From Microbacterium sp. GCS4 (lineage in GTDB: Bacteria; Actinomycetota; Actinomycetes; Actinomycetales; Microbacteriaceae): a stretch of DNA of 64,000 bases. Of this stretch, positions 38,876 to 48,743 are shown one piece after another. The position numbers were made by a program, and so were the translations under genes. Under the pieces are notes generated by a model that saw only the letters and a program-made list of their open reading frames with translations, had not been told where the DNA came from and made no database searches. Where the stretch lies: contig NZ_LGYE01000005.1 of assembly GCF_001262495.1 (NCBI RefSeq), positions 124,001 to 188,000 of the forward strand. Reading direction: 5' to 3'. How positions within the stretch are numbered: the stretch's first letter is position 1; every line of letters starts with the position of its first letter.

Positions 38876-39684
38876 GGCGCGGGCAGAGCGTGCTGCTGTG
38901 GATCGCCGTGGGGGTGCTCGCGGTCCTCGCCGTGGTCGCCGTGTTCCCCGGGATGCTCGCGACGCACGACCCGCTGCAGACCGACGTGCGCTCGGCGCTG
39001 CTGCCGCCCAGCGGGGAGCACCTGTTCGGCACGGATCAGAGCGGCCGGGACGTGTACTCGCGAGTCGTGTTCGGCGCGGGGAGGTCGATCGGCATCGGCC
39101 TGCTCGCGACCGGGATCGCGCTCATCGCCGGTCTGATCGTCGGTGCACTGGCCGGGCTCGCACCGCGTCCGGTCGACACCGCCCTCATGCGGGTGAACGA
39201 CGTGCTCATGGCGTTCCCCGAGTTCCTCGTCGCGCTCGTCGTCGTCGCCGTGCTCGGCCCTGGCCCCGTGAACATCGCGATCGCCGTCACTCTCGCCGCC
39301 GCGCCCGTGTACGTGCGGCTCGCCCGGGTGCAGACCCGCACGCTGCGCGTCGCCGAGCACGTCGAGGCCGCCCGCATCCTCGGTGTCCCGCCCGCGCAGG
39401 CGTTCGTCCGACACGTGGTGCCCGGCGTGCTCGGATCTCTCAGCGTGCTCGCGACGATCGGCGTCGGCTCCAGCATCCTCGCGGCCGCAGGGCTGAGCTT
39501 CCTCGGTCTCGGTCCCTCGGAGCCCACTCCCGAGTGGGGGCTGATGCTCGCGGGCGGGCGCAACGTGCTCGGTCAGGCGTGGTGGATCGCCGTCTTCCCC
39601 GGCATCGCGATCACCGTGACGGTCATCGCCGCGACGATCGTCGGGCGCGTGCTGCGCGCTCGTGCGGAAGGACGGCGCGCATGA
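38872..39684 (+). CDS. ABC transporter permease (DppC type)
   Basis: I chose the GTG at 38872, overlapping the DppB-like stop (GTGA) with GGAGG at 38861; the frame is open further upstream but inside the previous gene. The 270-residue protein has about six membrane segments and the DppC-type HLFGTDQSGRDVYSRVVFGA near its N-terminus and the EAA loop EAARILGVPPAQAFVRHVVP. It overlaps the ATPase gene by 4 bases. Confidence 0.94.
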   Translation: MRRGQSVLLWIAVGVLAVLAVVAVFPGMLATHDPLQTDVRSALLPPSGEHLFGTDQSGRDVYSRVVFGAGRSIGIGLLATGIALIAGLIVGALAGLAPRPVDTALMRVNDVLMAFPEFLVALVVVAVLGPGPVNIAIAVTLAAAPVYVRLARVQTRTLRVAEHVEAARILGVPPAQAFVRHVVPGVLGSLSVLATIGVGSSILAAAGLSFLGLGPSEPTPEWGLMLAGGRNVLGQAWWIAVFPGIAITVTVIAATIVGRVLRARAEGRRA

Positions 39685-41192
39685 CCGCCGCGCTCGAGCT
39701 CGACGACCTCCGCATCGACTTCGGAGGCGAACCGGTCGTCGACGGCGTCTCGCTGCACGTCGACCGTGGAGAGTGCGTCGCGATCGTGGGGGAGTCGGGC
39801 GCAGGCAAGACCCTCACCGCACGTGCGCTCCTGGGACTCACACCGTCGGATGCGCGCGTGCGGCTCGCGCGCCTCCTCGTCGACGGCGCTGACGCCCGAG
39901 GGCTCAGCGAGCGAAAATGGCGTGCGCTGCGGGGTCGTCGGATCGCCCTGGTGGAGCAGGACGCGCTCGTCTCCCTCGACCCGCTGCAGCGCGTGGGGGC
40001 GGCTGTCGCCGAGCCGTTGCACCTGCACGGCACCGTGACCGGTCGGCCTGCCGTGCAGGAACGGGTGCGCGAACTGCTGCGGCGGGTGTGGATGCCCGAC
40101 GCCGATCGTCGCGAGCGGCAGTACCCGCACGAGCTGTCCGGCGGGCTCCGCCAGCGGGCCCTCATCGCCTCGGCGCTCGCCGGCGAACCCGCGGTGCTCG
40201 TGGCCGATGAGCCGACGACCGCGCTCGACGCCACGGTGCAGGCGCGCATCCTCGCACTGCTGCGGGACATCGCGGACGCCGGCACGGCTGTCGTCTTCAT
40301 CAGCCATGACTTCGCCGCGGTGCGTCGCATCGCCGACCGCGTGATCGTGATGCGCGACGGAGTCGTCGTCGAGTCCGGGCCGGTCGAGGACGTGCTCGAG
40401 GCACCTCAGCACGACTACACGCGCCAGCTGATCGCCGCCACGATCCACGAGCCGCGCGAGCCGCAGACGGCCGCTGCGGAGCCGGTGCTCGTCGTCGCGG
40501 GAGCGACCCGACGCTACGGAGATCTCGTCGCGGTGTCGGACGCGTCGTTCACCGTGCCACAGGGCAGGACCCTGGGAGTGGTGGGGGAGTCCGGATCGGG
40601 GAAGACCACCCTCGCGCGCATGATCGTCGGGGTGGAGGCGCCCGACGAGGGTGCTCTGCGCTGGACGGGCGGGCGGCGGCGGGTGCAGCTCGTGCACCAG
40701 AACCCGCTCGGAGCCTTCGACCCGCGCTGGACCGTCGGACGCTCTCTGCGCGAGGCCCTCGCGGCGGGAGGAGTGCCGCGTGCGCAGCGCGCCGCACGCA
40801 TCGCGGAGCTGCTGCGGGAGGTCGACCTCGACCCCGCGCTCGCCGCACGCCGACCGATCGCGCTCTCCGGCGGTCAGCGTCAGCGCGCGGCGATCGCCCG
40901 GGCCCTCGCCGCCGAACCCGAGATCCTCGTGCTCGACGAGCCCGTGTCGGCGCTCGATCCCTCGGTGCGCGAGAGGGTACTCCGACTGCTTCTCCGCCTG
41001 CAGCGCGAGCGCCGCCTCACGATGGTGTTCGTGTCGCACGACCTCGACGTGGTCGGCGCGGTCGCCGACGAGGTCATCGTGATGCAGGACGGCGCGATCG
41101 TCGAGAAGGGCGCGGTGGACTCGGTGTTCGCCGCACCGCAGCATCCGTTCACCCGCGAGCTCCTGGAGGCGAGCGGCCCCACGGCGCGCTGA
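39681..41192 (+). CDS. ABC transporter fused ATPase (DppD-DppF type)
   Basis: The 503-residue protein contains two ABC ATPase domains in one chain, replacing separate DppD and DppF subunits. The first Walker A is GESGAGKT at residues 37-44, signature LSGGLRQR; the second is GESGSGKT near residue 302, signature LSGGQRQR. The ATG at 39681 overlaps the permease stop. It completes an importer with the lipoprotein and both permeases. The convergent pentapeptide gene starts its stop 10 bases on, with no hairpin seen. Confidence 0.95.
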   Translation: MTAALELDDLRIDFGGEPVVDGVSLHVDRGECVAIVGESGAGKTLTARALLGLTPSDARVRLARLLVDGADARGLSERKWRALRGRRIALVEQDALVSLDPLQRVGAAVAEPLHLHGTVTGRPAVQERVRELLRRVWMPDADRRERQYPHELSGGLRQRALIASALAGEPAVLVADEPTTALDATVQARILALLRDIADAGTAVVFISHDFAAVRRIADRVIVMRDGVVVESGPVEDVLEAPQHDYTRQLIAATIHEPREPQTAAAEPVLVVAGATRRYGDLVAVSDASFTVPQGRTLGVVGESGSGKTTLARMIVGVEAPDEGALRWTGGRRRVQLVHQNPLGAFDPRWTVGRSLREALAAGGVPRAQRAARIAELLREVDLDPALAARRPIALSGGQRQRAAIARALAAEPEILVLDEPVSALDPSVRERVLRLLLRLQRERRLTMVFVSHDLDVVGAVADEVIVMQDGAIVEKGAVDSVFAAPQHPFTRELLEASGPTAR

Positions 41193-41202
41193 GTGCGCGT
41201 TC

Positions 41203-41853
41203 TCAGTCGAGCACGTGGATGCCGATGCCTGCGGCGAGCACGGGCGCCAGCAGCTGAACCTGGAACGAGGAGAGCGTGGTGCCGCGCAGGCTGTTCGCGT
41301 CCAGGAACGCGCCGGCGTCGAGTCCGCGCAGATCGACGTGCGCGGCTCGCAGCCCACGCGGATCGACCTCGTCTGTGCGGGTGTCCGCGAATCGCACCCG
41401 GGTCAACTCGGCCTGGGGCATGTCCAGCGTGCGGATGGCGCAGTCGGCGATCTCGACATCCGTCGCCTTCGCGCCGCCGAGGTTCAGGTAGTCGATGCGC
41501 ACGCCCCGCAGCTCGAGTTCGTCGATGCGCGCTCCGCTGAGGTCGAGAGTGCCGAGCCGGCCTCCCGTGACGCGGACGCGGCGGAGGTTCGCGTCGCGCA
41601 CCCGCAGCGAGGCGATCCGCGCATCCACGAGCTCGACGTCGATCAGCGTCGCCCCGACGAGGTCGACCGCGTCGGCATCCGCCGCGATCGCGCACTGCTC
41701 GAGAGAGGCGTGCGCCAGATCGGCCGTGCCGTGGAGGTCGAGCTCCGCCGCCAGCAGGTCGGCGCCGCGGGATGGACGTGCGTGCTCGAGCCGCGGCGGC
41801 AGATCGGGAGGGGAGACGCGGGGAGCGACGAGAGAGTCGGATGCACGAGCCAT
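41203..41853 (-). CDS. Pentapeptide-repeat-like protein
   Basis: The 216-residue protein has tandem five-residue units of the A(D/N)Lxx type, partly degenerate (for example RDANLRRVRVTGGRLGTLDL and ADLAHASLEQCAIAADADAV). Pentapeptide proteins form right-handed beta helices; some mimic DNA, but function here is unknown. The ATG at 41853 is preceded, 6 bases away on that strand, by a TACGCT hexamer, which suggests leaderless expression. It is convergent with the ABC operon and divergent from ileS. Confidence 0.8.
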   Translation of the reverse strand: MARASDSLVAPRVSPPDLPPRLEHARPSRGADLLAAELDLHGTADLAHASLEQCAIAADADAVDLVGATLIDVELVDARIASLRVRDANLRRVRVTGGRLGTLDLSGARIDELELRGVRIDYLNLGGAKATDVEIADCAIRTLDMPQAELTRVRFADTRTDEVDPRGLRAAHVDLRGLDAGAFLDANSLRGTTLSSFQVQLLAPVLAAGIGIHVLD

Positions 41854-41957
41854 GACTCGAGCGTAGGGCTGGGGTCCGACGCCGCGGCGCGGGTTCGTAC
41901 CCGTGCCGCCGTCGCGCAGACGTCGGGACCCGCGCGCCAGGGGTGGCACCCGATGCG

Positions 41958-41963
41958 TACAAT
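41958..41963 (+). promoter_or_regulatory. -10 hexamer of the ileS T-box leader
   Basis: TACAAT is a good -10. It places transcription near 41970, so the leader is about 224 bases long, starting just before the T-box Stem I. The -35 region is not recognisable. Confidence 0.6.
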
Positions 41964-41969
41964 GGAGGC

Positions 41970-42193
41970 ACGAGCACCGATCCGGCCATCACCGGGGAGC
42001 TCTCGGAAGAACGCTCCAGCAGGCCCAGTGCAGGCGGGAGCAAGTAGAACCGAGCGGGGCAGGCCCGTCACAGCCGCAGTGAGAGTGGCCCCGCCGTGAG
42101 GCGCGGCACGCGAGGTGGTACCGCGGTCCCCGGAACGACAAGCCGGACGGATCGTCCTCGCAGCAGCATCCGCCACGACTCCTGCGAGACGAC
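41970..42193 (+). promoter_or_regulatory. T-box riboswitch of ileS (translational, short Stem I)
   Basis: The leader contains the T-box core GGTGGTACCGCGG at 42114-42126, whose TGGT (42116-42119) is complementary to the ACCA end of tRNA-Ile. Near the 5' end a short stem (CCGA with TCGG) encloses a loop with ATC (41988-41990), an isoleucine codon fit to be the specifier. Just before ileS, CGTCCTCGCAG (42153-42163) can pair with CTGCGAGACG (42182-42191), which would hide the ribosome binding site. Ultrashort translational ileS T-boxes are known in actinobacteria, so this matches a described class. The region from 41854 to 41957 shows no gene. Confidence 0.85.
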
Positions 42194-45100
42194 ATGACCT
42201 ACCCGCGTTCCTCTTTCGGCCCCGCCGCCGACCAGGCTGCTTCCGTCGCCCCGAGCCCGCGCTTCCCCGAGATCGAGCAGGACGTGCTCGAGTTCTGGAA
42301 GCAGGACGACACGTTCCGCGCCTCGATCGCGCAGCGCGACGGTGCGGACGAGTGGGTGTTCTACGACGGCCCCCCGTTCGCCAACGGACTCCCGCACTAC
42401 GGGCATCTGCTGACCGGCTACGCCAAGGACGTGTTCCCGCGGTTCCAGACCATGATCGGCAAGAAGGTCGACCGCGTGTTCGGCTGGGACACGCACGGTC
42501 TCCCCGCCGAGCTCGAGGCCATGAAGCAGCTCGGCATCACCGAGAAGAGCGAGATCGAGTCGATGGGCATCGACGTCTTCAACGAGAAGGCGCGCTCCTC
42601 GGTGCTGAAGTACACGCATGAGTGGCAGGACTACGTCACCCGCCAGGCCCGCTGGGTCGACTTCGAGCGCGGCTACAAGACGCTCGATCTGGGCTACATG
42701 GAGAGCGTGCTCTGGGCGTTCAAGACGCTGTACGACAAGGGTCTCGCCTACGAGGGCTACCGCGTGCTGCCGTACTGCTGGCGAGACGAGACCCCGCTGT
42801 CCGCGCACGAGCTGCGCATGGACGACGACGTGTACCAGAACCGTCAGGACCCGTCAGTGACGGTGACGTTCCCGCTCACCGGGGCGAAGGCCGAGGCGCT
42901 GGGGCTCACCGCCGTGCGGGCCCTCGCGTGGACGACCACGCCTTGGACGCTCCCGACCAACCTCGCGCTCGCCGTCGGCCCCGACATCGAGTACGTCGTC
43001 CTGCCCGCGGGTCCGAACGGCGCCGCCGACGTGCACGCCGCCGCCGGCACCACGGATGCCGTGGTCGAGGCCTCGGCGCACCGCTACCTCCTCGCCCGCG
43101 AGCTTCTCGCCGGCTACGCCAAGGATCTCGGCTACGAGAGCCCCGAGGACGCGCTCGCCGCCGTCGATCAGACCGTGCGGGGTGCAGAGCTGCAGGACGT
43201 CACCTACGACCGACTGTTCGACTACTACGCGGATGCCGACATCTACGGCACGGAGAACGCCTGGCGCATCCTCGTCGACGACTACGTCACGGTCAGCGAC
43301 GGCACCGGCATCGTGCACCAGGCGCCCGCCTACGGTGAGGACGACCAGCGCGTCGCGGGTGCGGCGGGCGTCCCGACGATCCTGTCGCTCGACGACGGAG
43401 GGAAGTTCCTCCCGAACGTCACCGACGTCGCGGGCATGCTGTGGATGGATGCGAACACGCCGCTCATCCGCCTGCTGCGAGGCGAGGGCCGGCTGCTGCG
43501 CGAGCAGAGCTACGTGCACTCCTACCCGCACTGCTGGCGGTGCCGGAACCCCCTGATCTACAAGGCCGTGTCGAGCTGGTTCATCCGCGTGACCGACATC
43601 AAGGACGGCATGCTCGCGAACAACGAGCAGATCACCTGGGTGCCCGAGAACGTGAAGTACGGCCAGTTCGGCAAGTGGCTCGAGGGTGCGCGCGACTGGT
43701 CGATCAGCCGCAACCGCTACTGGGGGTCGCCGATCCCGGTCTGGAAGAGCGACGACCCCGAGTATCCCCGCGTCGACACCTACGGCTCGCTGGAGGAGCT
43801 CGAGCGCGACTTCGGCGCGCTGCCGCGCAACCCGGAGGGCGAGGTCGACCTGCACCGTCCGTACATCGACGACCTCACGCGTCCGAACCCGGACGACCCC
43901 ACCGGGAAGAGCACGATGCGACGCATCGAGGACGTGTTCGACGTGTGGTTCGACTCCGGCTCGATGCCGTACGCGCAGGTGCACTACCCGTTCGAGAACC
44001 AGGAGTGGTTCGACTCGCACGCACCGGCCGACTTCATCGTGGAGTACATCGGGCAGACCCGTGGCTGGTTCTACGTCATGCACGTGCTGTCGACCGCGCT
44101 GTTCGACCGCCCGGCGTTCACGGGCGTGAGCTGCCACGGCATCGTGCTGGGCAGCGACGGCTACAAGATGTCGAAGTCGCTGCGCAACTACCCCGACGTC
44201 TCCGAGGTGCTCGACCGCGACGGCTCCGACGCGATGCGCTGGTTCCTCATGTCGAGCTCGGTGCTGCGCGGCGGCAACCTCGCCGTGACCGAGGAGGGCA
44301 TCCGCTCCGGCGTGCGCGAGTTCCTGCTGCCGCTGTGGAACTCCTGGTACTTCTTCGCGACGTACGCGAACGCCGCGAACCCGGAAGTCCAGCGGTCGTT
44401 GAGCGAGCGGAGCGAGACGAAACGCGGCACGGACTCCACCGACGTTCTCGACCGCTACATCCTCGCGAGGCTCGGCGACCTCGTGCGCGAGGTGCGCGCC
44501 GACCTCGAGGGTCTCGATTCCACGACGGCCTCGTCGCGTCTGCGCGACTTCGCCGAGGTGCTCACGAACTGGTACATCCGCCGTTCGCGTGACCGCTTCT
44601 GGGAGGGCTCGTCGACCGAGGCGTTCGACACCCTCTACACCGTGCTCGAGACCCTGTGCCGCGTGGCTGCCCCGCTCGTGCCGCTCGTGAGCGAGCGCGT
44701 ATGGCAGGGGCTCACCGGCGGACGCAGCGTGCACCTGCAGGACTGGCCGGATGCGGACGCCTTCCCCGCAGCGGACGACATCCGCGATGCGATGGATGCC
44801 GTGCGCGAACTGTCGAGCGTCGGCAACGCTCTGCGCAAGAAGGAGAAGCTGCGGGTCCGGCTGCCCCTGGCGCGCCTCACGGTCGTATCGCCGCTCGCCG
44901 ACACGCTCGGCCAGTTCGAGGACATCCTCCGCGAGGAGCTCAACGTCAAGGCCGTGGAGCTCGTCGCACAGTCGGAGACGACCGCGGTCGACTACGGCAT
45001 CAGCCACCGCCTGAGCGTCAACGCCCGTGCGGCAGGACCGCGCCTGGGCAAGAACGTCCAGACCGTGATCAAGGCCGCGAAGGCGGGGGACTGGTCCGAG

Positions 45101-45556
45101 ACCGACGGCGTCGTGACGGCGGGCGGCATCGCCCTGGAGCCGTCCGAGTACGAACTGGCGTTGGAGACCTCCGGCCGTCCCGAGGGTGAGGCGCTCGCTC
45201 TCGTGCCCGGCGGCGGCTTCATCCTGCTCGACACGGCGACCACGCCGGAGCTCGAGGCGGAAGGGCTCGCGCGCGACGTGATCCGCGCCGTCCAGGAGAC
45301 CCGCAAGAACGCCGGCTTCGACGTGAGCGACCGGATCCGTCTGGATCTCGTCTTCGCGGGCGGCGCAGACGCGGATGCCGTCGAAGCGGCGTTCCACATC
45401 GCGGACATCGCGGGGGAGACCCTGGCTGTCGAGCACGGTCTGCACCGCTCCGACGTCGCTCTCGATGCGGAGTTCACGGCCGTGATCGACAAGGGCACGT
45501 ACGCCAACGCCGACGACTTCACGATCGGCGTCAGCAGGATCGGAGCTTCCGCATGA
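42194..45556 (+). CDS. ileS: Isoleucyl-tRNA synthetase
   Basis: The 1120-residue class I enzyme charges tRNA-Ile. The HIGH motif is HYGH at 68-71, and KMSKS is at 658-662 (YKMSKSLRN). The CP1 editing domain lies between. Residues 734-744, encoded by 44393-44425, read [11 protein letters not shown] and are the in-frame translation of a repeat found elsewhere; this segment looks like an insertion after the catalytic domain. The start follows the T-box anti-sequestrator region. The stop overlaps folC as ATGA. Confidence 0.98.
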   Translation: MTYPRSSFGPAADQAASVAPSPRFPEIEQDVLEFWKQDDTFRASIAQRDGADEWVFYDGPPFANGLPHYGHLLTGYAKDVFPRFQTMIGKKVDRVFGWDTHGLPAELEAMKQLGITEKSEIESMGIDVFNEKARSSVLKYTHEWQDYVTRQARWVDFERGYKTLDLGYMESVLWAFKTLYDKGLAYEGYRVLPYCWRDETPLSAHELRMDDDVYQNRQDPSVTVTFPLTGAKAEALGLTAVRALAWTTTPWTLPTNLALAVGPDIEYVVLPAGPNGAADVHAAAGTTDAVVEASAHRYLLARELLAGYAKDLGYESPEDALAAVDQTVRGAELQDVTYDRLFDYYADADIYGTENAWRILVDDYVTVSDGTGIVHQAPAYGEDDQRVAGAAGVPTILSLDDGGKFLPNVTDVAGMLWMDANTPLIRLLRGEGRLLREQSYVHSYPHCWRCRNPLIYKAVSSWFIRVTDIKDGMLANNEQITWVPENVKYGQFGKWLEGARDWSISRNRYWGSPIPVWKSDDPEYPRVDTYGSLEELERDFGALPRNPEGEVDLHRPYIDDLTRPNPDDPTGKSTMRRIEDVFDVWFDSGSMPYAQVHYPFENQEWFDSHAPADFIVEYIGQTRGWFYVMHVLSTALFDRPAFTGVSCHGIVLGSDGYKMSKSLRNYPDVSEVLDRDGSDAMRWFLMSSSVLRGGNLAVTEEGIRSGVREFLLPLWNSWYFFATYANAANPEVQRSLSERSETKRGTDSTDVLDRYILARLGDLVREVRADLEGLDSTTASSRLRDFAEVLTNWYIRRSRDRFWEGSSTEAFDTLYTVLETLCRVAAPLVPLVSERVWQGLTGGRSVHLQDWPDADAFPAADDIRDAMDAVRELSSVGNALRKKEKLRVRLPLARLTVVSPLADTLGQFEDILREELNVKAVELVAQSETTAVDYGISHRLSVNARAAGPRLGKNVQTVIKAAKAGDWSETDGVVTAGGIALEPSEYELALETSGRPEGEALALVPGGGFILLDTATTPELEAEGLARDVIRAVQETRKNAGFDVSDRIRLDLVFAGGADADAVEAAFHIADIAGETLAVEHGLHRSDVALDAEFTAVIDKGTYANADDFTIGVSRIGASA
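44393..44425 (+). repeat. REP-like repeat, copy 2 (inside ileS)
   Basis: This 33-base, exactly 11-codon segment repeats the 27-base sequence at 37908-37934 with 26 of 27 matches. It lies in frame, so ileS stays open and gains [11 protein letters not shown]. The segment falls between the KMSKS-bearing domain and the anticodon-binding domain (start of [14 protein letters not shown]), where extra residues may be tolerated. Confidence 0.75.
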
Positions 45557-46905
45557 GCGCGCGCGACAGGGCGGATGCCGTCTACGAGACCCTCCTGGGA
45601 CGGGCCGGCGAGCGCTGGGTGCAGCCGCGGAAGGAGCGCACGGCGCGCATCCTCGAGCTGCTCGACGACCCGCAGCGCACGTACCGCGTCGTGCACATCA
45701 CCGGGACGAACGGCAAGACGTCGACCGCGCGCATGATCGAGAGCCTGCTAGGGTCGCACGGCCTGCGGACCGGACTGTTCACCAGCCCGCATCTCGAGCG
45801 TTTCACCGAGCGGATCATGGTCGACGGCGAGCCGATCGACGACGACGCGGTGGCGGATGCCTGGGACGAGATCGAGCCCTTCGTCGGCATCGTCGACGCC
45901 GAGCTCGAATCGAAGGGCGAGGAGCCGCTGACGTTCTTCGAGCTGCTCACGGTGCTCGCGTTCGTCGCGGTGGCCGATGCGCCGGTCGACGTCCTGGTGC
46001 TCGAGGTCGGAATGGGCGGCGAGTGGGACTCGACGAACACGGCCGACGGCGACGTCGCGGTGTTCGCGCCGATCGACATCGACCACGCCGACCGTCTCGG
46101 GAACACGATCGCGGAGATCGCCCAGGTCAAGGCAGGCATCATCAAGGACGGTGCCGCCGTCGTCTCGGCGCAGCAGCCCGAGGCCGCCGCCGAGGTGCTG
46201 CGTCGCGTCGCTGCCGAGCGGAACGCGACCATCGCGTTCGAGGGCACGGACTTCGGTCTCGCCGACCAGAAGCTCGCGGTGGGAGGACAGCTGCTCACGG
46301 TCCGCGGGCTCGCGGGGGAGTACGTCGAGGAGTACCTGCCGCAGTACGGCGCCCACCAGGGACACAACGCGGCTCTCGCGATCGCGGCCGTGGAGTCGCT
46401 GATCGGAGGCGCGCAGCAGCGCATCGCCGACGACATCGTGTCGGAGGGCCTGCAGGGCGCGACCTCTCCGGGGCGTCTGCAGCTGCTCGGCGTCGCACCG
46501 ACGGTCATCGTGGATGCCGCGCACAACCCGCACGGCGCTGCCGCACTCGTGCAGGCCATGGACGACAGCTTCGATTTCGACGAGTGGGGTGTGGTCCTCG
46601 GAATCCTCGCTGACAAGGATGCCGCGGGCATCGTCGCCCGTCTCGCGCCGGCCGCCGCACACGTGTTCGCGACGGCGCCGGACTCCGACCGGGCGAGCGA
46701 CGCGGACGCGATCGCTGACCTCGTCGAGGCGACCGGCAACCGTGCGACCGTGCATCCGACCCTGGCGGAGGCCGCGGACGCCGCCCGCGAGTGGGCCGCG
46801 TCGTCCGACCGTCGCGCCGTGGTCATCGCGGGCTCGGTCGTGCTCGCGGGCGAGGCCATCACGCTCTCCGAGGAGGAGGACTGGAAGTCGGGGTGGCGCG
46901 CATGA
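45553..46905 (+). CDS. folC: Folylpolyglutamate synthase / dihydrofolate synthase
   Basis: The 450-residue Mur-ligase-type enzyme adds glutamates to folates. The P-loop is in [17 protein letters not shown] at about residues 48-64, and the ATP-binding loop and folate-binding sequences ([26 protein letters not shown]) follow. In actinobacteria folC commonly follows a tRNA synthetase, here ileS, which it overlaps by 4 bases. The DUF4233 gene overlaps it in turn. Confidence 0.95.
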   Translation: MSARDRADAVYETLLGRAGERWVQPRKERTARILELLDDPQRTYRVVHITGTNGKTSTARMIESLLGSHGLRTGLFTSPHLERFTERIMVDGEPIDDDAVADAWDEIEPFVGIVDAELESKGEEPLTFFELLTVLAFVAVADAPVDVLVLEVGMGGEWDSTNTADGDVAVFAPIDIDHADRLGNTIAEIAQVKAGIIKDGAAVVSAQQPEAAAEVLRRVAAERNATIAFEGTDFGLADQKLAVGGQLLTVRGLAGEYVEEYLPQYGAHQGHNAALAIAAVESLIGGAQQRIADDIVSEGLQGATSPGRLQLLGVAPTVIVDAAHNPHGAAALVQAMDDSFDFDEWGVVLGILADKDAAGIVARLAPAAAHVFATAPDSDRASDADAIADLVEATGNRATVHPTLAEAADAAREWAASSDRRAVVIAGSVVLAGEAITLSEEEDWKSGWRA

Positions 46906-47333
46906 GCGCCGACCCCACGCCCGCACGCCGCCCCCGGCCGCCGAGGACCCTCGTGCAGAAGCTCGCGCCCATCGTGCTGGGCTTCGAATCGATCGTGGTG
47001 TTCCTCGCCGGGCTCACGATCTTCGGCCTGAAGACGCTGCCCGCCGGCATCCCGCAGTGGTGGGGCATCGTCGCCGGCGGCGTCGTCGGCCTCGCGTGCA
47101 TCGCCGTCGCGGGCATGATCACGAAGCCCTGGGCGATCACGGCGGGCTGGGTGATCCAGGTGGTCATCGCGCTGTCGGCGATCCTCGTCCCGGCGATCCT
47201 CCTCGTGGTCGTGATTTTCGGGGGCATGTGGGCGTATGCGACGATCATGGGGGCTCGTCTGGACGCACGACGTCCGGATGCGCCCGTGACCGAGGCTCAG
47301 ACAGAGACCACGACTCAGACAGAGAGTGAATGA
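46902..47333 (+). CDS. DUF4233 membrane protein
   Basis: I chose the ATG at 46902, overlapping the folC stop as ATGA. The 143-residue protein has about four membrane helices (for example IVLGFESIVVFLAGLTIFGL and GWVIQVVIALSAILVPAIL) and a polar C-terminal tail rich in threonine and glutamate. DUF4233 proteins between folC and ndk are common in actinobacteria; the function is unknown. Confidence 0.88.
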   Translation: MSADPTPARRPRPPRTLVQKLAPIVLGFESIVVFLAGLTIFGLKTLPAGIPQWWGIVAGGVVGLACIAVAGMITKPWAITAGWVIQVVIALSAILVPAILLVVVIFGGMWAYATIMGARLDARRPDAPVTEAQTETTTQTESE

Positions 47334-47334
47334 C

Positions 47335-47751
47335 ATGGCCACCGAAGAAACCCTCGTCCTCGTCAAGCCCGACGGCGTCGCGCGCGGCCTCACCGGCGCG
47401 ATCCTCGCCCGGATCGAGGCGAAGGGCTACGCCCTCGTCGACATCCGCCTCGTCGAGCCCGATCGCGACCGCCTCGCCGCCCACTACGCCGAGCACGAGG
47501 GCAAGCCGTTCTACGAGCCGCTGCTCGAGTTCATGCTCTCCGGCCCGTCCGTGGCGATCCGCCTCGCGGGCAACCGCGTGATCGAGGGCTTCCGCTCGCT
47601 CGCCGGCACGACCGACCCGACGACCGCCGCGCCCGGCACGATCCGCGGCGACTTCGGCCGCGACTGGGGCCTCAAGGTGCAGCAGAACCTCGTGCACGGC
47701 TCCGACAGCCCCGAGTCCGCCGCCCGGGAGCTCGGTATCTGGTTCGACTGA
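47335..47751 (+). CDS. ndk: Nucleoside diphosphate kinase
   Basis: The 138-residue enzyme transfers phosphate between nucleoside triphosphates and diphosphates. The start is at 47335 (MATEETLVLVKPDG); an in-frame GTG three codons earlier is less likely. The phosphohistidine is H121 in NLVHGSDSPESA. Other family motifs are VKPDGVARGL and LSGPSVAIRL. It is the last gene of the ileS-folC-DUF4233-ndk run. Confidence 0.97.
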   Translation: MATEETLVLVKPDGVARGLTGAILARIEAKGYALVDIRLVEPDRDRLAAHYAEHEGKPFYEPLLEFMLSGPSVAIRLAGNRVIEGFRSLAGTTDPTTAAPGTIRGDFGRDWGLKVQQNLVHGSDSPESAARELGIWFD

Positions 47752-47758
47752 TCGGTTT

Positions 47759-47803
47759 CACGACGAAGCCCGCCGCACGTGCTGTGCGGCGGGCTTCGTC
47801 GTG
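47759..47803. terminator. 20-bp perfect bidirectional terminator
   Basis: A perfect 20-base-pair stem (CACGACGAAGCCCGCCGCAC and its complement) with a GTGCT loop starts 8 bases after the ndk stop and lies before the convergent VKOR gene. It is the most stable hairpin in the window. Confidence 0.9.
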
Positions 47804-47838
47804 TCCGCGGCTTGGTGTCGGTGGCGGCTCAGCGCGGA

Positions 47839-48450
47839 TCAGAAGATGATGCGGGCCATCTCGCCGAGGAAGTCGAGGCCCTGCAGCTGGGCCATCATGA
47901 TGATGACGGCGTAGGCGAGGACCGTCGCGAGCGGCACCCAGACCATGAGGCTGTTCGCACGCTCCTGGACCTTCTCGCTTCTCGTGAACGTGCCGTTGCG
48001 TGTGAGATGCAGCATGGTGGCGAAGAACGTCGGGATCGTCACGGCCCAGGTGATCATGCACCAGGGGCACAGCACGAACAGGTCGTAGAGGCTCTGGCCG
48101 ATCAGCCAGCACACGAAGCCGAACGCGAACGTGATGCCGGCGCCGAAGACGGCCCAGAACCACCGCGGGAAGCGCGCACCGGCGAGGATCGCGACGCCGA
48201 CGATGAGCGGCGCCATCCAGCCCATGAGACCGAGCAGCGGGTTCGGGAATCCGAAGACCTCGCCCTGGGGTGAGTTCAGGTTCTTGCTGCACTGGATGAA
48301 CGGGCTGATGTCGCATGACAGAGCATCCTGCGGGTTCTGCAGCAACACGAACTTCTCGACGGTGAGCGCGAAGGCCGCGATCAGGCCGACGACCCCCGCG
48401 ACGATCAACCAGACGGCGTAGACGGTGGGGCGGGTGCGCTGCTCGCTCAT
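47839..48450 (-). CDS. Vitamin K epoxide reductase family protein
   Basis: I chose the ATG at 48450, 6 bases after GATAAT on this strand; the frame is open further upstream. The 203-residue membrane protein has the VKOR arrangement: a cysteine pair C46 and C54 in a loop, and the redox motif CPWC at 128-131 in a membrane segment, with about four to five helices. Bacterial VKOR homologues reoxidise DsbA-like thiol oxidases with quinone, helping disulphide formation outside the membrane. No DsbA partner is encoded nearby. Confidence 0.93.
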   Translation of the reverse strand: MSEQRTRPTVYAVWLIVAGVVGLIAAFALTVEKFVLLQNPQDALSCDISPFIQCSKNLNSPQGEVFGFPNPLLGLMGWMAPLIVGVAILAGARFPRWFWAVFGAGITFAFGFVCWLIGQSLYDLFVLCPWCMITWAVTIPTFFATMLHLTRNGTFTRSEKVQERANSLMVWVPLATVLAYAVIIMMAQLQGLDFLGEMARIIF

Positions 48451-48559
48451 ATGTGGATTATCACAGCGATCACTATGGATCGGGCGTGAGGCGAGCCGTG
48501 TATATCGGCTCCGCGGCTCGCGAGAGGCAGCGGATGCCGCGAACTCGTGCACTTGGTGC

Positions 48560-48565
48560 GATAAT
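48560..48565 (+). promoter_or_regulatory. Probable extended -10 of the rne transcript
   Basis: GATAAT with TGC just before it (TGCGATAAT) fits an extended -10. The leader to the ATG at 48744 would be about 170 bases. The 293-base gap from 48451 to 48743 contains no gene that I can support; it probably holds the two divergent promoters and the rne leader. Confidence 0.4.
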
Positions 48566-48743
48566 GGCCTGTGATGCACAGCTCGACCCCGTCGCAGCAC
48601 GCATCGACGAAGACTTCGGGGCCGTATGCCCCTCGCGACCAGAGCCGTGGGCCGGTCGCACGCCGAATGAGTTCGCGGCACCTTCGGGAGCTGCATGAGA
48701 ATTCGCGGAGCACCAGGTGCACCGCGCGAGGAGTACGCCAGAG

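Noticed and set aside
42854..45445. 863-codon minus-strand frame opposite ileS
   Set aside because: Shadow of the ileS frame with Val/Arg-rich, motif-free translation.
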